Shown piece by piece: positions 1-9,372 of a stretch of DNA of 64,000 nt (its first letter is position 1; every line of letters starts with the position of its first letter). The position numbers and the translations under genes are program-made. The notes beneath the pieces were generated by a model. The model worked only from the letters and a program-made list of their open reading frames with translations. It did no database searches and was not told where the DNA came from. The DNA is from Gallionella sp. (GTDB taxonomy: Bacteria; Pseudomonadota; Gammaproteobacteria; Burkholderiales; Gallionellaceae), in assembly GCA_028710525.1 (NCBI GenBank), contig JAQTTY010000006.1, positions 1 through 64,000 on the forward strand. The letters run 5' to 3'.

Positions 1-138
1 GTAAGTACTACTATATTTTAAAGTTAATCTATCATCCAAAGACGATAAACCCCTCTAGAACCAAGTACCTACACTCGTCAATTGTTCGTTTGTATTATTA
101 AAGAGCTGTCGCTTCACCAGTTATCCCAGTTGCGAAGA
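1..138 (-). other. 5' leader of an rRNA operon (16S gene lies beyond the left edge)
   Basis: Transcribed leftwards from the promoter at 146-173. It contains a boxA-type antitermination motif (GCTCTTTAATAATA on the minus strand, 93-106). No 16S sequence is reached within the window. Calling it an rRNA leader is an inference from the consensus promoter with GC-rich discriminator followed by boxA, a combination typical of rrn operons. Confidence 0.75.
93..106 (-). promoter_or_regulatory. boxA antitermination site
   Basis: The minus strand reads GCTCTTTAATAATA, closely matching the bacterial rRNA boxA consensus TGCTCTTTAACA. It sits about 35 nt downstream of the predicted start site, as expected for NusB/S10 loading on an rrn transcript. 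Confidence 0.7.
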
Positions 139-145
139 GGTGCGC

Positions 146-173
146 ATTATAGAGAGTAAAAATTTACTGTCAA
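146..173 (-). promoter_or_regulatory. consensus sigma-70 promoter of the rRNA operon
   Basis: The minus strand has TTGACA (173-168), a 16-nt spacer and TATAAT (151-146), both hexamers perfect. A GC-rich discriminator (GCGCACC) follows, the hallmark of stringently controlled rRNA promoters. The predicted start is near 138. Upstream sequence (about 200-235) is A/T-rich and could act as an UP element. Confidence 0.85.
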
Positions 174-249
174 GCAACACATCTTGTCTTTTCAGCGTAG
201 AAGCAATCGCCAAAAACTTAAATCTTTTTTCGTGACATTGAAGCTTGGG

Positions 250-323
<74 letters not shown>

Positions 324-338
324 TCAGCGAAGTCCAGC

Positions 339-367
339 ACTATATCTAAGCACGCTCATTCCGTCAA
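339..367 (-). promoter_or_regulatory. sigma-70 promoter of tRNA-fMet
   Basis: The minus strand shows TTGACG (367-362), a 17-nt spacer and TATAGT (344-339). The predicted start is about 9 nt before the mature tRNA 5' end at 323. Confidence 0.75.
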
Positions 368-440
368 ATAGAATTTAAATAAATTAATATCTTTTTTCCT
401 ACATCATTGCGGATCTACCATCGCCAACGTCACTCAGATG

Positions 441-482
441 CAGAAAAGCAAAGAGCCGCTTACGCGGCTCTTTGCTTTTCTG
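441..482. terminator. 19-bp terminator hairpin downstream of pntB
   Basis: A perfect inverted repeat: 441-459 pairs with 464-482 around a TTAC loop. The outer stem is A-rich on one side and T-rich on the other, so it can terminate in both directions. It lies 71 nt past the pntB stop and upstream of the tRNA promoter, insulating the two units. Confidence 0.85.
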
Positions 483-552
483 ATACCAAGTTTTAATTAA
501 GCATATGACGTCTATCAAATATCCCTGGACACTATTGTGAAGTAATTCACTT

Positions 553-1980
553 CTACTGTGACTTCAGTGCAACTAAGACTTCATCCAACATCTTCTTAGC
601 ATCACCAAACAACATGCGATTATTCTCTTTATAGAACAGTGGATTCTCAACGCCCGCATAACCAGTGGCCATACCACGCTTCATCATGATGGAGGTTTTA
701 GCTTTCCAAACTTCCAGTACTGGCATACCGGCGATGGGACTACCGGGTTCATCCTGCGCAGCAGGATTCACAATATCGTTTGCGCCAATGACCATGGACA
801 CATCGGTATCAGGGAAGTCAGGATTAATCTCATCCATCTCCATCACGATGTCGTAAGGCACTTTGGCCTCAGCCAGCAACACGTTCATATGTCCAGGCAT
901 ACGACCTGCAACTGGATGAATACCGAAGCGTACATTGACTCCTTTTTCGCGCAGGAACTGCGTGATCTCATTCACCGCGTGTTGAGCTTGGGCCACTGCC
1001 ATGCCGTATCCCGGCACAATGACCACACTCTTAGCTTCGCGTAACAATTCTGCAGTTTCGACGGCGCTGATAGACACTACCTCGCCTGCCGGTTGCGCTT
1101 CACCATCAACCTTCTTGGCCGGCTTGCCAGCACCACTACCAAAGCCGCCCGCGATAACGCTGAAAAAGTTGCGGTTCATCGCACGACACATGATGTAGGA
1201 AAGGATAGCACCACTGGAACCCACCAACGCACCCACGACGATCAGCAAATCGTTGTTCAACATGAAACCGGTTGCTGCAGCCGCCCAACCTGAATAACTA
1301 TTCAGCATGGACACCACCACAGGCATATCGGCACCTCCAATCGCCATCACCATATGTATACCGAACAACAGCGCAATCACGGTCATCACAGTCAGCGCCA
1401 TCATGCCGGCACTAATCGTTTCAGCATGCAGGAACTGCCAACCGAACGCGATGACCACCAACAGTCCGAGCAGATTCATGAAGTGACGTCCTGGCAGCAA
1501 CAGCGGCTTACCACCGATCTTGCCCGCAAGTTTACCGAAGGCAATGAGTGAGCCGGAGAAGGTCACAGCACCAATCAATATACCTAAATAGACTTCAATC
1601 TCGTGGATGCCTTTTTCTGCGCTAGACAGATTAAGTGACGCCATCGGGTCGATGTAATTGGCAAAGCCGACTAAGCAGGCAGCAAGACCCACCATACTGT
1701 GCATCAGCGCGACCAACTCGGGCATCTGGGTCATCTGCACCTTGCGTGCGGCGTACAGACCTACGCTAGCGCCAACCAACATCGCGCCGATTATCCAAGG
1801 TAGGCCTGACGTTCCAACACGCGGGCCAAATACGGTAGCCAGCACAGCAATCGCCATACCTATCATGCCGTAAAGATTACCGCGTCGTGATGTCTCGGGA
1901 TTGGAAAGACCTCCAAGACTCAGGATAAACAAAATGATCGCACCAATATATGAAACAGTTGCCAAGCTAGAAGACATCAT
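553..1980 (-). CDS. pntB: NAD(P) transhydrogenase subunit beta
   Basis: Membrane subunit of the proton-translocating transhydrogenase, which couples proton entry to hydride transfer from NADH to NADP+. The 475-residue protein has an N-terminal set of membrane helices (from about residue 9 to about 260). A linker follows, then a C-terminal NADP(H)-binding domain with a glycine-rich segment ([14 protein letters not shown]) and the conserved [16 protein letters not shown] stretch. Length matches the family (E. coli about 462). The start is the first of two adjacent Met codons, with AAGGATAA just upstream. It follows pntA with a 9-nt gap, so the pair is an operon ending at the 441-482 hairpin. 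Confidence 0.97.
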   Translation of the reverse strand: MMSSSLATVSYIGAIILFILSLGGLSNPETSRRGNLYGMIGMAIAVLATVFGPRVGTSGLPWIIGAMLVGASVGLYAARKVQMTQMPELVALMHSMVGLAACLVGFANYIDPMASLNLSSAEKGIHEIEVYLGILIGAVTFSGSLIAFGKLAGKIGGKPLLLPGRHFMNLLGLLVVIAFGWQFLHAETISAGMMALTVMTVIALLFGIHMVMAIGGADMPVVVSMLNSYSGWAAAATGFMLNNDLLIVVGALVGSSGAILSYIMCRAMNRNFFSVIAGGFGSGAGKPAKKVDGEAQPAGEVVSISAVETAELLREAKSVVIVPGYGMAVAQAQHAVNEITQFLREKGVNVRFGIHPVAGRMPGHMNVLLAEAKVPYDIVMEMDEINPDFPDTDVSMVIGANDIVNPAAQDEPGSPIAGMPVLEVWKAKTSIMMKRGMATGYAGVENPLFYKENNRMLFGDAKKMLDEVLVALKSQ

Positions 1981-1989
1981 GATTTATCC

Positions 1990-3564
1990 TTATTTACGGA
2001 ACATCGACAGCATGCGTTTGGTAACAGCAAAGCCACCGAACATATTCACCGCAGTGAGCGCGATTCCGACCACCGCCAACCAACGTATCCATCCATCCGG
2101 ACGATCCAAACCCAGCGTGATCGGCGGAGCAATTTGCACCAGCGCACCAATGGCAATGATGCTGCTAATCGCATTAGTGACACTCATCAACGGAGTGTGT
2201 AACGCAGGAGTGACATTCCACACCACCATGTAGCCGACGAAGCAAGCGAGCACGAACACGGTGAAGTGGCCGAGGAATGCCGCAGGCGCGTACGCACCGA
2301 TGAGTAAGAACAGCACTGCTGTGATACCGAATATCACGGCTATTTTGCCTGCCGATGCTGGTGCATCAGCGCCATGACCGTGCTTAGCTGGAGCAGCGAT
2401 GGGCTGTGCGGCCGGCTTTGCCGCGACGGGGGGCAACTTAGGGGGAGGGGCTGGCCAAGTGATTGCGCCATCCTTGATGACGGTCAAACCACGTATAGCA
2501 TCATCTTCCATATTGACGTTGATGATGCCGTCTTTGGTCTTGCACAACTCTTCGGTCAAACGGAATAAATTGTTGCCATAAAGGGTAGAAGACTGCCTAG
2601 CCAAGCGACTATTTAGATCGCTGTATCCGACGATAGTCACGCCGTGCTTGACTACCGCTTTACCCGGCTCGGTCAATTCACAATTGCCGCCGCGCTCCGC
2701 CGCCATATCGACGATGACACTACCCTGCTTCATGCTCTTCACCATCTCAGCAGTAATGAGCTTAGGTGCGGGTTTACCGGGAATCAGTGCGGTCGTGATA
2801 ATGATGTCCACTTCCTTGGCTTGCTTCGCGTACATCTCGCGCTGTGCCTGCTGAAAGCCCTCGCTCATCACTTTGGCGTAACCACCGCCGCCGCCGCCTT
2901 CTTCCTCATATTCGACTTTAACGAACTCACCACCCAAGGATTTAACCTGATCAGCAACTTCGGCACGGGTATCGTTGGCGCGCACGATAGCGCCCAAGCC
3001 AGCGGCAGTACCAATGGCAGCCAGACCAGCCACACCGGCACCTGCGATAAATACTTTGGCAGGGGGAACCTTACCTGCGGCCGTGATCTGGCCGTTGAAG
3101 AATCGACCGAACACGTTAGCAGCCTCGATGACTGCACGGTAACCGGCCACACCGGCTTGTGAAGTCAGTGCATCCATCTTTTGGGCACGACTCAACATAC
3201 GAGGCAGGCAATCAATCGCCAACACAGTCGCTTTCTTCGCGGCGAGTTGCTGCATGAGTTCAGGATTCTGTGCTGGCCAGATGAAGCCGATCAAAGTGCC
3301 ACCTTCGCGCATCAACTCAACTTCGGCGCTGCTAGGAACACTCACTTTTAACACGACATCGGATTCAGCCCACAGCTTGGCGGTGCCCTCGACGATCTCA
3401 GCTCCAGCAGCACGATAACTATCGTCACTAAAATCTGCGCCGTCACCGGCACCCGATTCAACAGCCACATTGAAACCAAGCTTAACGAGCTTTTCTACGA
3501 CGTCTGGAACGGTCGCGACACGCTTCTCGCCTGCAAACGTTTCCGCAGGAATGCCTATACGCAT
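1990..3564 (-). CDS. pntA: NAD(P) transhydrogenase subunit alpha, unsplit form
   Basis: NAD(H)-binding subunit of transhydrogenase. The N-terminal part (about residues 1-375) resembles alanine dehydrogenase, with the typical start MRIGIPAETFAGEKRVATVP and the nucleotide-binding stretch FIAGAGVAGLAAIGTA. An Ala/Pro/His-rich linker (about 378-405) leads to four C-terminal membrane helices. Many bacteria encode these as two proteins (PntAA and PntAB), but here they are one 524-residue chain as in E. coli. A run of five glycines lies near residue 225 (EEEGGGGGGYAKVMS). Divergent from mutL across a 195-nt gap. Confidence 0.97.
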   Translation of the reverse strand: MRIGIPAETFAGEKRVATVPDVVEKLVKLGFNVAVESGAGDGADFSDDSYRAAGAEIVEGTAKLWAESDVVLKVSVPSSAEVELMREGGTLIGFIWPAQNPELMQQLAAKKATVLAIDCLPRMLSRAQKMDALTSQAGVAGYRAVIEAANVFGRFFNGQITAAGKVPPAKVFIAGAGVAGLAAIGTAAGLGAIVRANDTRAEVADQVKSLGGEFVKVEYEEEGGGGGGYAKVMSEGFQQAQREMYAKQAKEVDIIITTALIPGKPAPKLITAEMVKSMKQGSVIVDMAAERGGNCELTEPGKAVVKHGVTIVGYSDLNSRLARQSSTLYGNNLFRLTEELCKTKDGIINVNMEDDAIRGLTVIKDGAITWPAPPPKLPPVAAKPAAQPIAAPAKHGHGADAPASAGKIAVIFGITAVLFLLIGAYAPAAFLGHFTVFVLACFVGYMVVWNVTPALHTPLMSVTNAISSIIAIGALVQIAPPITLGLDRPDGWIRWLAVVGIALTAVNMFGGFAVTKRMLSMFRK

Positions 3565-3759
3565 GAATATCTCCCCTGAAATGAACTGTAACTACTCGGC
3601 AACACGGTAAGTGCTCTTCGAATCTGCTCACGACTGACGGTATCGTCAACGTAAACCTGAATATTTTTGGCGGGCGATTATAACCTAATCATCCATCCGG
3701 ATAGCGCAACGTTCTCCGTTATAATCTGGCGGATTCTGCCCCAGCTAGCTTGACGTCAC
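3565..3759. promoter_or_regulatory. divergent promoter region between pntA and mutL
   Basis: This 195-nt gap holds a perfect TATAAT on each strand: minus 3682-3677 toward pntA and plus 3720-3725 toward mutL. I found no convincing -35 hexamer at 16-18 nt for either, so only the -10 elements are supported. Confidence 0.4.
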
Positions 3760-5550
3760 ATGACTTCTATCCGCCCACTTCCCGAACTCCTCATCAACCA
3801 AATCGCCGCCGGCGAGGTGATAGAGCGGCCCGCATCCGCACTCAAAGAATTGCTAGAAAACAGCCTAGATGCCGGAGCGAGCGACATCAGCGTGATGCTA
3901 GAGGCTGGCGGTGTCAAGTTGATGCGTATTCGCGACAATGGACGCGGTATCGCAAAAGATGAACTGGCCTATGCATTGATGCGCCATGCCACCAGCAAAA
4001 TCGCCTCTTTGGACGACTTACAAAGCGTCGCCAGCATGGGTTTTCGCGGTGAAGCACTGGCTAGCATGGCCGCCGTCGCGCAACTTACCCTCACCAGCCG
4101 CACCGCCGATGCACCTCACGCGCATCAAATCACCGCAATCGATGGCCAGTTAAGCGCCCCCGCACCCGCTAGCCATGCCGTCGGTACGACCGTGGAGATA
4201 CGCGAGCTGTATTTCAACACGCCGGCACGACGTAAGTTCCTCAGAACCGAAGCCACCGAGTACGCCTATTGCGAAGAAGCCTTCAAACGTATCGCCCTCT
4301 CACGGCCTGATGTCGCTTTTTCACTGCAACACAACGGCCGCACCATCTGGCAACTCGCCGCAGGACAAGATGAACTAAAACGCGTGACCCAATTCTTAGG
4401 GGCCGATTTTGGCGATGCGGCGGTGGCGGTATCGCGGCATACAGCCAATCTAAGTCTGGATGGTTTCGCTGCCTTGCCCGCCTATTCGAAGTCGTCGCGC
4501 GATGCGCAATACTTCTTCGTTAATGGTCGCTTCGTGCGCGACAAAGTCGCCAGTCACGCCCTGCGTCTTGCCTATCAAGACATATTGCATCACCAGCGTC
4601 ATCCCGCTTACGCCATATTCCTCACCATGCCTCCGGCAGCAGTAGATGTGAACGTGCATCCGGCCAAGAGCGAGGTACGCTTCCGCGAGAGCCAAGCCAT
4701 ACACCAGTTCATCTTCCATACTGTACAACAAGCACTGGCGATTCCCGCGCAAGGTGCTACCAGTGCACCTTCGACACCGTCAGTAACAGCTACGCAACAT
4801 AATTTCAACCTCGCGCAAAACAATGCCGCGTATCAGATTTGGGAGATGCAGAAGCATGCGGGACAGTCAGAAGTGGCGAGTGGTAAGTGGGAAAGCAATA
4901 CTGCAATTACTACCACAGACATCAGCATATCTCGCGTAACGCCGTCTACCGACCACACCACTGACGAGCACCCGCTGGGTTATGCCCTCGCGCAATTACT
5001 CGGTATCTATATCCTTGCGCAAAACCAACAGGGACTGATTGTGGTGGATATGCATGCCGCGCATGAGCGCATCGTGTACGAGAAACTCAAGACATCCTTA
5101 GATGCAGAACATGTCGCCACCCAACCTCTGCTCATCCCAGTGAGTTTCTATGCCGATGCGCTGGATATCGCCACGGTGGAAGCCAGCCAAGAAGCATTGC
5201 AGATGCTGGGCTTTGATATTGCGCCACTCTCGCCCACGACGCTCGCAGTGCGCGCTATGCCAGTGATGCTCAAACAATCTGAGGCCGAACATATCGCACG
5301 CGAAGTCATCGCCGAGTTGCGCGAGTTCGGTGCCAGCCGCGTACTGACCGAACGTCGCAACGAACTGCTCAGCACCCTAGCCTGTCATGGTGCGGTGCGC
5401 GCCAATCGTATCCTCAACGTCACCGAAATGAATGCCCTACTACGCGAAATGGAGCAGACCGAACGTTCCGGCCAATGCAACCACGGACGACCCACTTGGT
5501 TCCAGTTGTCGTTGAACGATCTCGACAAGATGTTTATGCGCGGACAATAA
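3760..5550 (+). CDS. mutL: DNA mismatch repair protein MutL (endonuclease type)
   Basis: Links mismatch recognition by MutS to strand removal. The N-terminal GHKL ATPase has IAAGEVIERPASALKELLEN, the DNGRGI motif and MGFRGEALASM. A variable linker (about 325-400) precedes the C-terminal dimerisation/nuclease domain. That domain carries DMHAAHERIVYE near residues 430-441, matching the DQHA(X)2E(X)4E metal-dependent endonuclease signature with Met for Gln, plus ACHGAVRANR and CNHGRPT near the end. This fits lineages lacking MutH and Dam. The 596-residue length is normal. The next gene starts 7 nt after the stop, so mutL, the symporter and miaA form one operon. Confidence 0.97.
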   Translation: MTSIRPLPELLINQIAAGEVIERPASALKELLENSLDAGASDISVMLEAGGVKLMRIRDNGRGIAKDELAYALMRHATSKIASLDDLQSVASMGFRGEALASMAAVAQLTLTSRTADAPHAHQITAIDGQLSAPAPASHAVGTTVEIRELYFNTPARRKFLRTEATEYAYCEEAFKRIALSRPDVAFSLQHNGRTIWQLAAGQDELKRVTQFLGADFGDAAVAVSRHTANLSLDGFAALPAYSKSSRDAQYFFVNGRFVRDKVASHALRLAYQDILHHQRHPAYAIFLTMPPAAVDVNVHPAKSEVRFRESQAIHQFIFHTVQQALAIPAQGATSAPSTPSVTATQHNFNLAQNNAAYQIWEMQKHAGQSEVASGKWESNTAITTTDISISRVTPSTDHTTDEHPLGYALAQLLGIYILAQNQQGLIVVDMHAAHERIVYEKLKTSLDAEHVATQPLLIPVSFYADALDIATVEASQEALQMLGFDIAPLSPTTLAVRAMPVMLKQSEAEHIAREVIAELREFGASRVLTERRNELLSTLACHGAVRANRILNVTEMNALLREMEQTERSGQCNHGRPTWFQLSLNDLDKMFMRGQ

Positions 5551-5557
5551 CGAACAC

Positions 5558-6823
5558 ATGAATCCTTCCCTCACCCGCATCGCCTTCGCCAGCTTTATCG
5601 GCACCGCTATCGAGTTCTATGATTTTTATATCTACGGCTTAGCTGTGGCGATGGTGATAGGGCCGGTATTCTTCCCTAGTAGCGATCCAGCGACACAAGC
5701 TTTGAACGCCTTCCTCACTTTCGGTATCGCATTCCTCGCGCGTCCCATCGGCGCTTTGTTGTTTGGACATTTTGGTGACCGCATCGGACGCAAAACCACA
5801 TTGGTCGCATCCTTGCTGGTGATGGGTATTTCCACTACGTTGATTGGTGTGTTACCCGACTACGAAATGGTCGGCTGGGTCGCTCCAGCGTTATTGTGTC
5901 TGCTGCGCTTTGGTCAGGGCATAGGCTTGGGCGGTGAGTGGGGGGGCGCGGCTTTGCTGGCTGCCGAATATGCTCCGGCAGGTCGACGCGGTTGGTTCGG
6001 TATGTTCCCCCAACTCGGCCCTCCGATTGGCTTCTTACTCGCTGTTGGCAGTTTCCTGTTATTGGCCAGCCAGCTCGATGAGGCGCAGCTCCGTGCTTGG
6101 GGATGGCGTCTCCCCTTCCTAGCGAGTGCCGCACTGGTAGTGGTCGGCCTGTATGTGCGTCTGAAACTTGCTGAGACACCGATCTTCGCGCAGGCACTGA
6201 AGAATCATCAACCCACTAAGCTGCCACTGCTGGAATTATTCACCCAGCACAGTAAACCATTGGTGTTGGGCGCTTTAGCGATGGTGGTGTGTTATGCGCT
6301 GTTCTATATCACCACGGTATTCTCACTCAGTTATGGCGTCAGCAAGCTGGGCATCACACGCACACAATTCCTTTCCATGCTGTGTATCGCCATCGTATTC
6401 ATGGCTGCTGCCACGCCGCTCGCCGCATGGGCGGGTGACCGTTATGGACGCCGTCCAGTGTTGTTACTGGCTGGCGTTGGCGCAGCGCTGAGCGGCTTCT
6501 TGCTCGCGCCCATGCTGGGCAGCGGCTCGCTGTGGCAGATCACCATTTTCCTGAGCATCGCGTTGTTCCTGATGGGCGCGACCTTCGCACCCATGGGCGC
6601 ACTGCTGCCCGAACTTTTTCCCACTGCGGTGCGCTATACCGGCGCGGGTACGGCCTATAACTTAGGCGGCATCTTGGGTGCATCGCTTGCACCCTATATC
6701 GCACAGCAATTGGTATTACACGGCGGCCTCGCTTGGGTAGGTGGCTATATCACAGTCGCAGCGGTAATCAGCCTAGCGGCAGTAGCGGCGATGCACGAAA
6801 CGCGCGATCAGGAACTTTCATGA
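5558..6823 (+). CDS. MFS transporter, metabolite:H+ symporter (MHS) type
   Basis: A 421-residue inner-membrane protein with about 12 hydrophobic helices. The N-terminal FIGTAIEFYDFYIYG segment and the loop GHFGDRIGRKTTL are characteristic of the MHS branch of the major facilitator superfamily (ProP, KgtP, ShiA relatives), which move organic acids or compatible solutes with protons. A second RYGRRPVLL-type loop (DRYGRRP) marks the second half. The substrate cannot be told from sequence. It lies between mutL and miaA and overlaps miaA by 4 nt (ATGA), which suggests translational coupling but no shared function. Confidence 0.85.
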   Translation: MNPSLTRIAFASFIGTAIEFYDFYIYGLAVAMVIGPVFFPSSDPATQALNAFLTFGIAFLARPIGALLFGHFGDRIGRKTTLVASLLVMGISTTLIGVLPDYEMVGWVAPALLCLLRFGQGIGLGGEWGGAALLAAEYAPAGRRGWFGMFPQLGPPIGFLLAVGSFLLLASQLDEAQLRAWGWRLPFLASAALVVVGLYVRLKLAETPIFAQALKNHQPTKLPLLELFTQHSKPLVLGALAMVVCYALFYITTVFSLSYGVSKLGITRTQFLSMLCIAIVFMAAATPLAAWAGDRYGRRPVLLLAGVGAALSGFLLAPMLGSGSLWQITIFLSIALFLMGATFAPMGALLPELFPTAVRYTGAGTAYNLGGILGASLAPYIAQQLVLHGGLAWVGGYITVAAVISLAAVAAMHETRDQELS

Positions 6824-7767
6824 ACACTTTCCCCCCCGCAATTTTTCTGATGGGCCCGACCGCTTCCGGCAAGACTGGAGTCGCTGTGGAGTTATTGCAA
6901 CGCATGAATGTGGAACTCATCAGTGTCGATTCAGCCTTGGTTTATCGCGATATGGACATCGGCACCGCCAAGCCAGATGCCGCCACCTTGCAACGCGCGC
7001 CCCATCACCTTATCGATATCATTGATCCGACCGAAAGCTACTCTGCCGCAGCCTTCCGCAACGATTCCCTGCGCCTGATGGCCGACATCACTGCGCGTGG
7101 CAAGATACCGTTATTGGTGGGCGGCACGATGTTGTACTTTCGCGCCTTACAGAACGGCTTGAGCGATCTGCCCGTCGCCAATCCTGCAGTGCGGGCTGAA
7201 CTAGACATCATGATCGCCGATCACGGCATCGCAAAGTTGCACGAGCAGCTCGCCAACGTCGATGCCGAGACAGCTGCGCGTCTCGCGCCCAACGATACAC
7301 AGCGCATTCAACGCGCCATGGAAGTTTATCTACTTACCGGCACTGCCATGTCTGAGCTACTGAAGAACAAGCCTGAGAGCACCCTGCCGTATCGAACACT
7401 TAACATCGCACTCCTGCCCAGCAACCGCGCTGTATTGCACATCCGCATCGCGACGCGTTTCAAGCAGATGATGGAACAGGGATTGGTGGATGAGGTGCGC
7501 AACTTGCGCGAGAAATACGCACTGCAACCTGAGCTGCCATCGATGCGTTGCGTGGGCTATCGCCAAGCTTGGCAATATCTGGATGGCGAGATAGACGGGA
7601 CGCAGTTATACGAGACGGGCGTGGCAGCCACGCGCCAACTGGCCAAGCGCCAACTTACTTGGCTGCGTTCCACACCTGATGTGACCAACATCGATTGCCT
7701 GACCGACGACCTGACAGGGCAGGTCGAAGCCATCATCAACGCTGCGTCGATCGACTCAGCGCGATAG
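6820..7767 (+). CDS. miaA: tRNA dimethylallyltransferase
   Basis: Adds a dimethylallyl group to N6 of A37 in tRNAs reading UNN codons, the first step toward ms2i6A. The 315-residue protein starts MNTFPPAIFLMGPTASGKTG, with the P-loop at residues 12-19. It then has the ISVDSALVYRDMDIGTAKP segment, HHLIDIIDP and the GGTMLYFRAL motif. The start overlaps the upstream stop as ATGA. A longer in-frame start exists at 6733 but would lie inside the symporter gene, and family length supports 6820. The 3' end overlaps the convergent ligase gene by 32 nt. Confidence 0.97.
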   Translation: MNTFPPAIFLMGPTASGKTGVAVELLQRMNVELISVDSALVYRDMDIGTAKPDAATLQRAPHHLIDIIDPTESYSAAAFRNDSLRLMADITARGKIPLLVGGTMLYFRALQNGLSDLPVANPAVRAELDIMIADHGIAKLHEQLANVDAETAARLAPNDTQRIQRAMEVYLLTGTAMSELLKNKPESTLPYRTLNIALLPSNRAVLHIRIATRFKQMMEQGLVDEVRNLREKYALQPELPSMRCVGYRQAWQYLDGEIDGTQLYETGVAATRQLAKRQLTWLRSTPDVTNIDCLTDDLTGQVEAIINAASIDSAR

Positions 7768-9364
7768 TCGGATTCACCTCGCGGCGCAATATCTTGCCGT
7801 TCTTGGTACGCGGAAAATCTTGCGCGATATAAACCGTCTTGGGCGCCTTGTAGGCTGCTAGATGCTGGCGGCCAAAGGCCAATAGCTCATCTGCACAAGC
7901 CGTGCTGCCGGGACGCAGAATGATGTAAGCCACCACCAGCACCTTGTCTTTCTCGATCTCCTCGCCCACCGATGCGCAGTCCGCCACATCGGGATGCGAC
8001 TTGAGTACGCGCTCGATCTCATAGGGCGAGACGCGATAGCCGAAACTCTTGATGATGTCGTCCTTGCGGCCTAAGAACCAGATATAGCCGTCAGCATCGT
8101 AGCGCGCGTAATCACCGGTGAGAAACCAACCATCATGGCGTAGCTTGCTGGTCTCCTCGGGCAAGTTCCAATACTCCAAGAACAAACCTGGGTCATCGTC
8201 CGACACGCAGATCATGCCCTCCTCGCCCTCTTCCACCGGCTGCAAAGTCGCAGGATCGAGCAAGCGTATATCGTGCCCCGGCTGTGGAAAACCCGCCGAG
8301 CCAGGACGAATAGGACGCGACTTGGTCTGGCACAGATAGTAAGAAAACTCGGACATACCCACAGCTTCGTAGATGTCCACGCCGAAACGCTCACGCCATT
8401 GCATCAGCACCTCGTCAGAGAGATGTTCTCCCGCGCTCATGCAGTGACGCAGACTAGGCACATCAGCTTTCGTAAGCGTGCTCTTTTGTACGATCTGCCT
8501 ATAGATGGTGGGCACACCGACGAAGATGGTGGCCGAATGTTTCTTGATTAGACGCGGCCAAGTGTTGGCGTCGTTCTTGCCCTCGTGCACGATGACGGTC
8601 TTACCCAGATACAGCGGATCCATCAGCCCCGAGCCCAACACGTACGTCCAATTGAATTTACCCGAATGCATGATGCGGTCGCCATCTGCCGCGAAATCGA
8701 ACCAATAAGTCGACGCTGGTGTGCGCCCTATCATGGCGCGATGCGCATGCAATACGCCCTTGGGATAACCAGTCGTACCCGAGGTGTAAACCAGATAGGC
8801 CGGATCAGTGCCACGAGTGGGATGTGGTGGCGCATAGGAAGTGATGGCACTCAGTGCAGTATCCATATCTTGCACATCCAAGCCTGCCACCGGCAGCACT
8901 TCGCCCGGCCCAGACAGCAACACATGGCGCAACTGTGAGTCTTGCAGACTATCTTTGAGCGTAGCCCAAGCTGCTTTGTCGGTGACCAAAACAGCGGCAC
9001 CAGAATCTTTGGCTAGATAAGCCACTTCTTCAGCAGTAAGCAAAGTGGATGTCGGCACAGAGATCGCACCGCGCTTCATCGCACCGAGGAAGGCGGTCGG
9101 ATAGTCCAGACAGTTGGGGAGACGGATAAGGATGCGCTCACCCTCTCCCACTTGCATATCGCGCAACAGTTGCGCGAAGCGGCTGGTACGTTCTGCCAAT
9201 TGGGCGAAAGTGATCTGCGAGGTGCCCAGCGTGTCGTCCTCAACGATCATCGCGATATTGCTTGCGGCAGGCGTATTCAGATGGGCGTCGGTACAAGCTA
9301 CTCCGATATTGAAGTACTCCGGCACTTGCCAAGTCCAAGGTTTGAAGGGTGTAAGTGTGCTCAT
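7736..9364 (-). CDS. AMP-forming acyl-CoA ligase
   Basis: Adenylate-forming enzyme (ANL superfamily) expected to convert a carboxylic acid to its CoA thioester with ATP. Visible motifs are the phosphate-binding loop YTSGTTGYPKG, the YEAVGMSEFSYY adenine-site region, the GWFLTGDYA motif, and the C-terminal catalytic lysine in RTKNGKILRRE. Length (542) fits medium-chain/aromatic acyl-CoA synthetases, and overall style recalls the benzoate-CoA ligase branch. The substrate is not determinable. It is last in a minus-strand operon GntR - CoA-ester lyase - ligase with 17- and 8-nt gaps, so it probably feeds a CoA-thioester to the neighbouring lyase and hydratase. Confidence 0.85.
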   Translation of the reverse strand: MSTLTPFKPWTWQVPEYFNIGVACTDAHLNTPAASNIAMIVEDDTLGTSQITFAQLAERTSRFAQLLRDMQVGEGERILIRLPNCLDYPTAFLGAMKRGAISVPTSTLLTAEEVAYLAKDSGAAVLVTDKAAWATLKDSLQDSQLRHVLLSGPGEVLPVAGLDVQDMDTALSAITSYAPPHPTRGTDPAYLVYTSGTTGYPKGVLHAHRAMIGRTPASTYWFDFAADGDRIMHSGKFNWTYVLGSGLMDPLYLGKTVIVHEGKNDANTWPRLIKKHSATIFVGVPTIYRQIVQKSTLTKADVPSLRHCMSAGEHLSDEVLMQWRERFGVDIYEAVGMSEFSYYLCQTKSRPIRPGSAGFPQPGHDIRLLDPATLQPVEEGEEGMICVSDDDPGLFLEYWNLPEETSKLRHDGWFLTGDYARYDADGYIWFLGRKDDIIKSFGYRVSPYEIERVLKSHPDVADCASVGEEIEKDKVLVVAYIILRPGSTACADELLAFGRQHLAAYKAPKTVYIAQDFPRTKNGKILRREVNPTIALSRSTQR

Positions 9365-9372
9365 AGCTACTC

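Noticed and set aside
2644..3162. 172-codon plus-strand frame opposite pntA
   Set aside because: It lies entirely within the well-supported pntA and has no recognisable domain.
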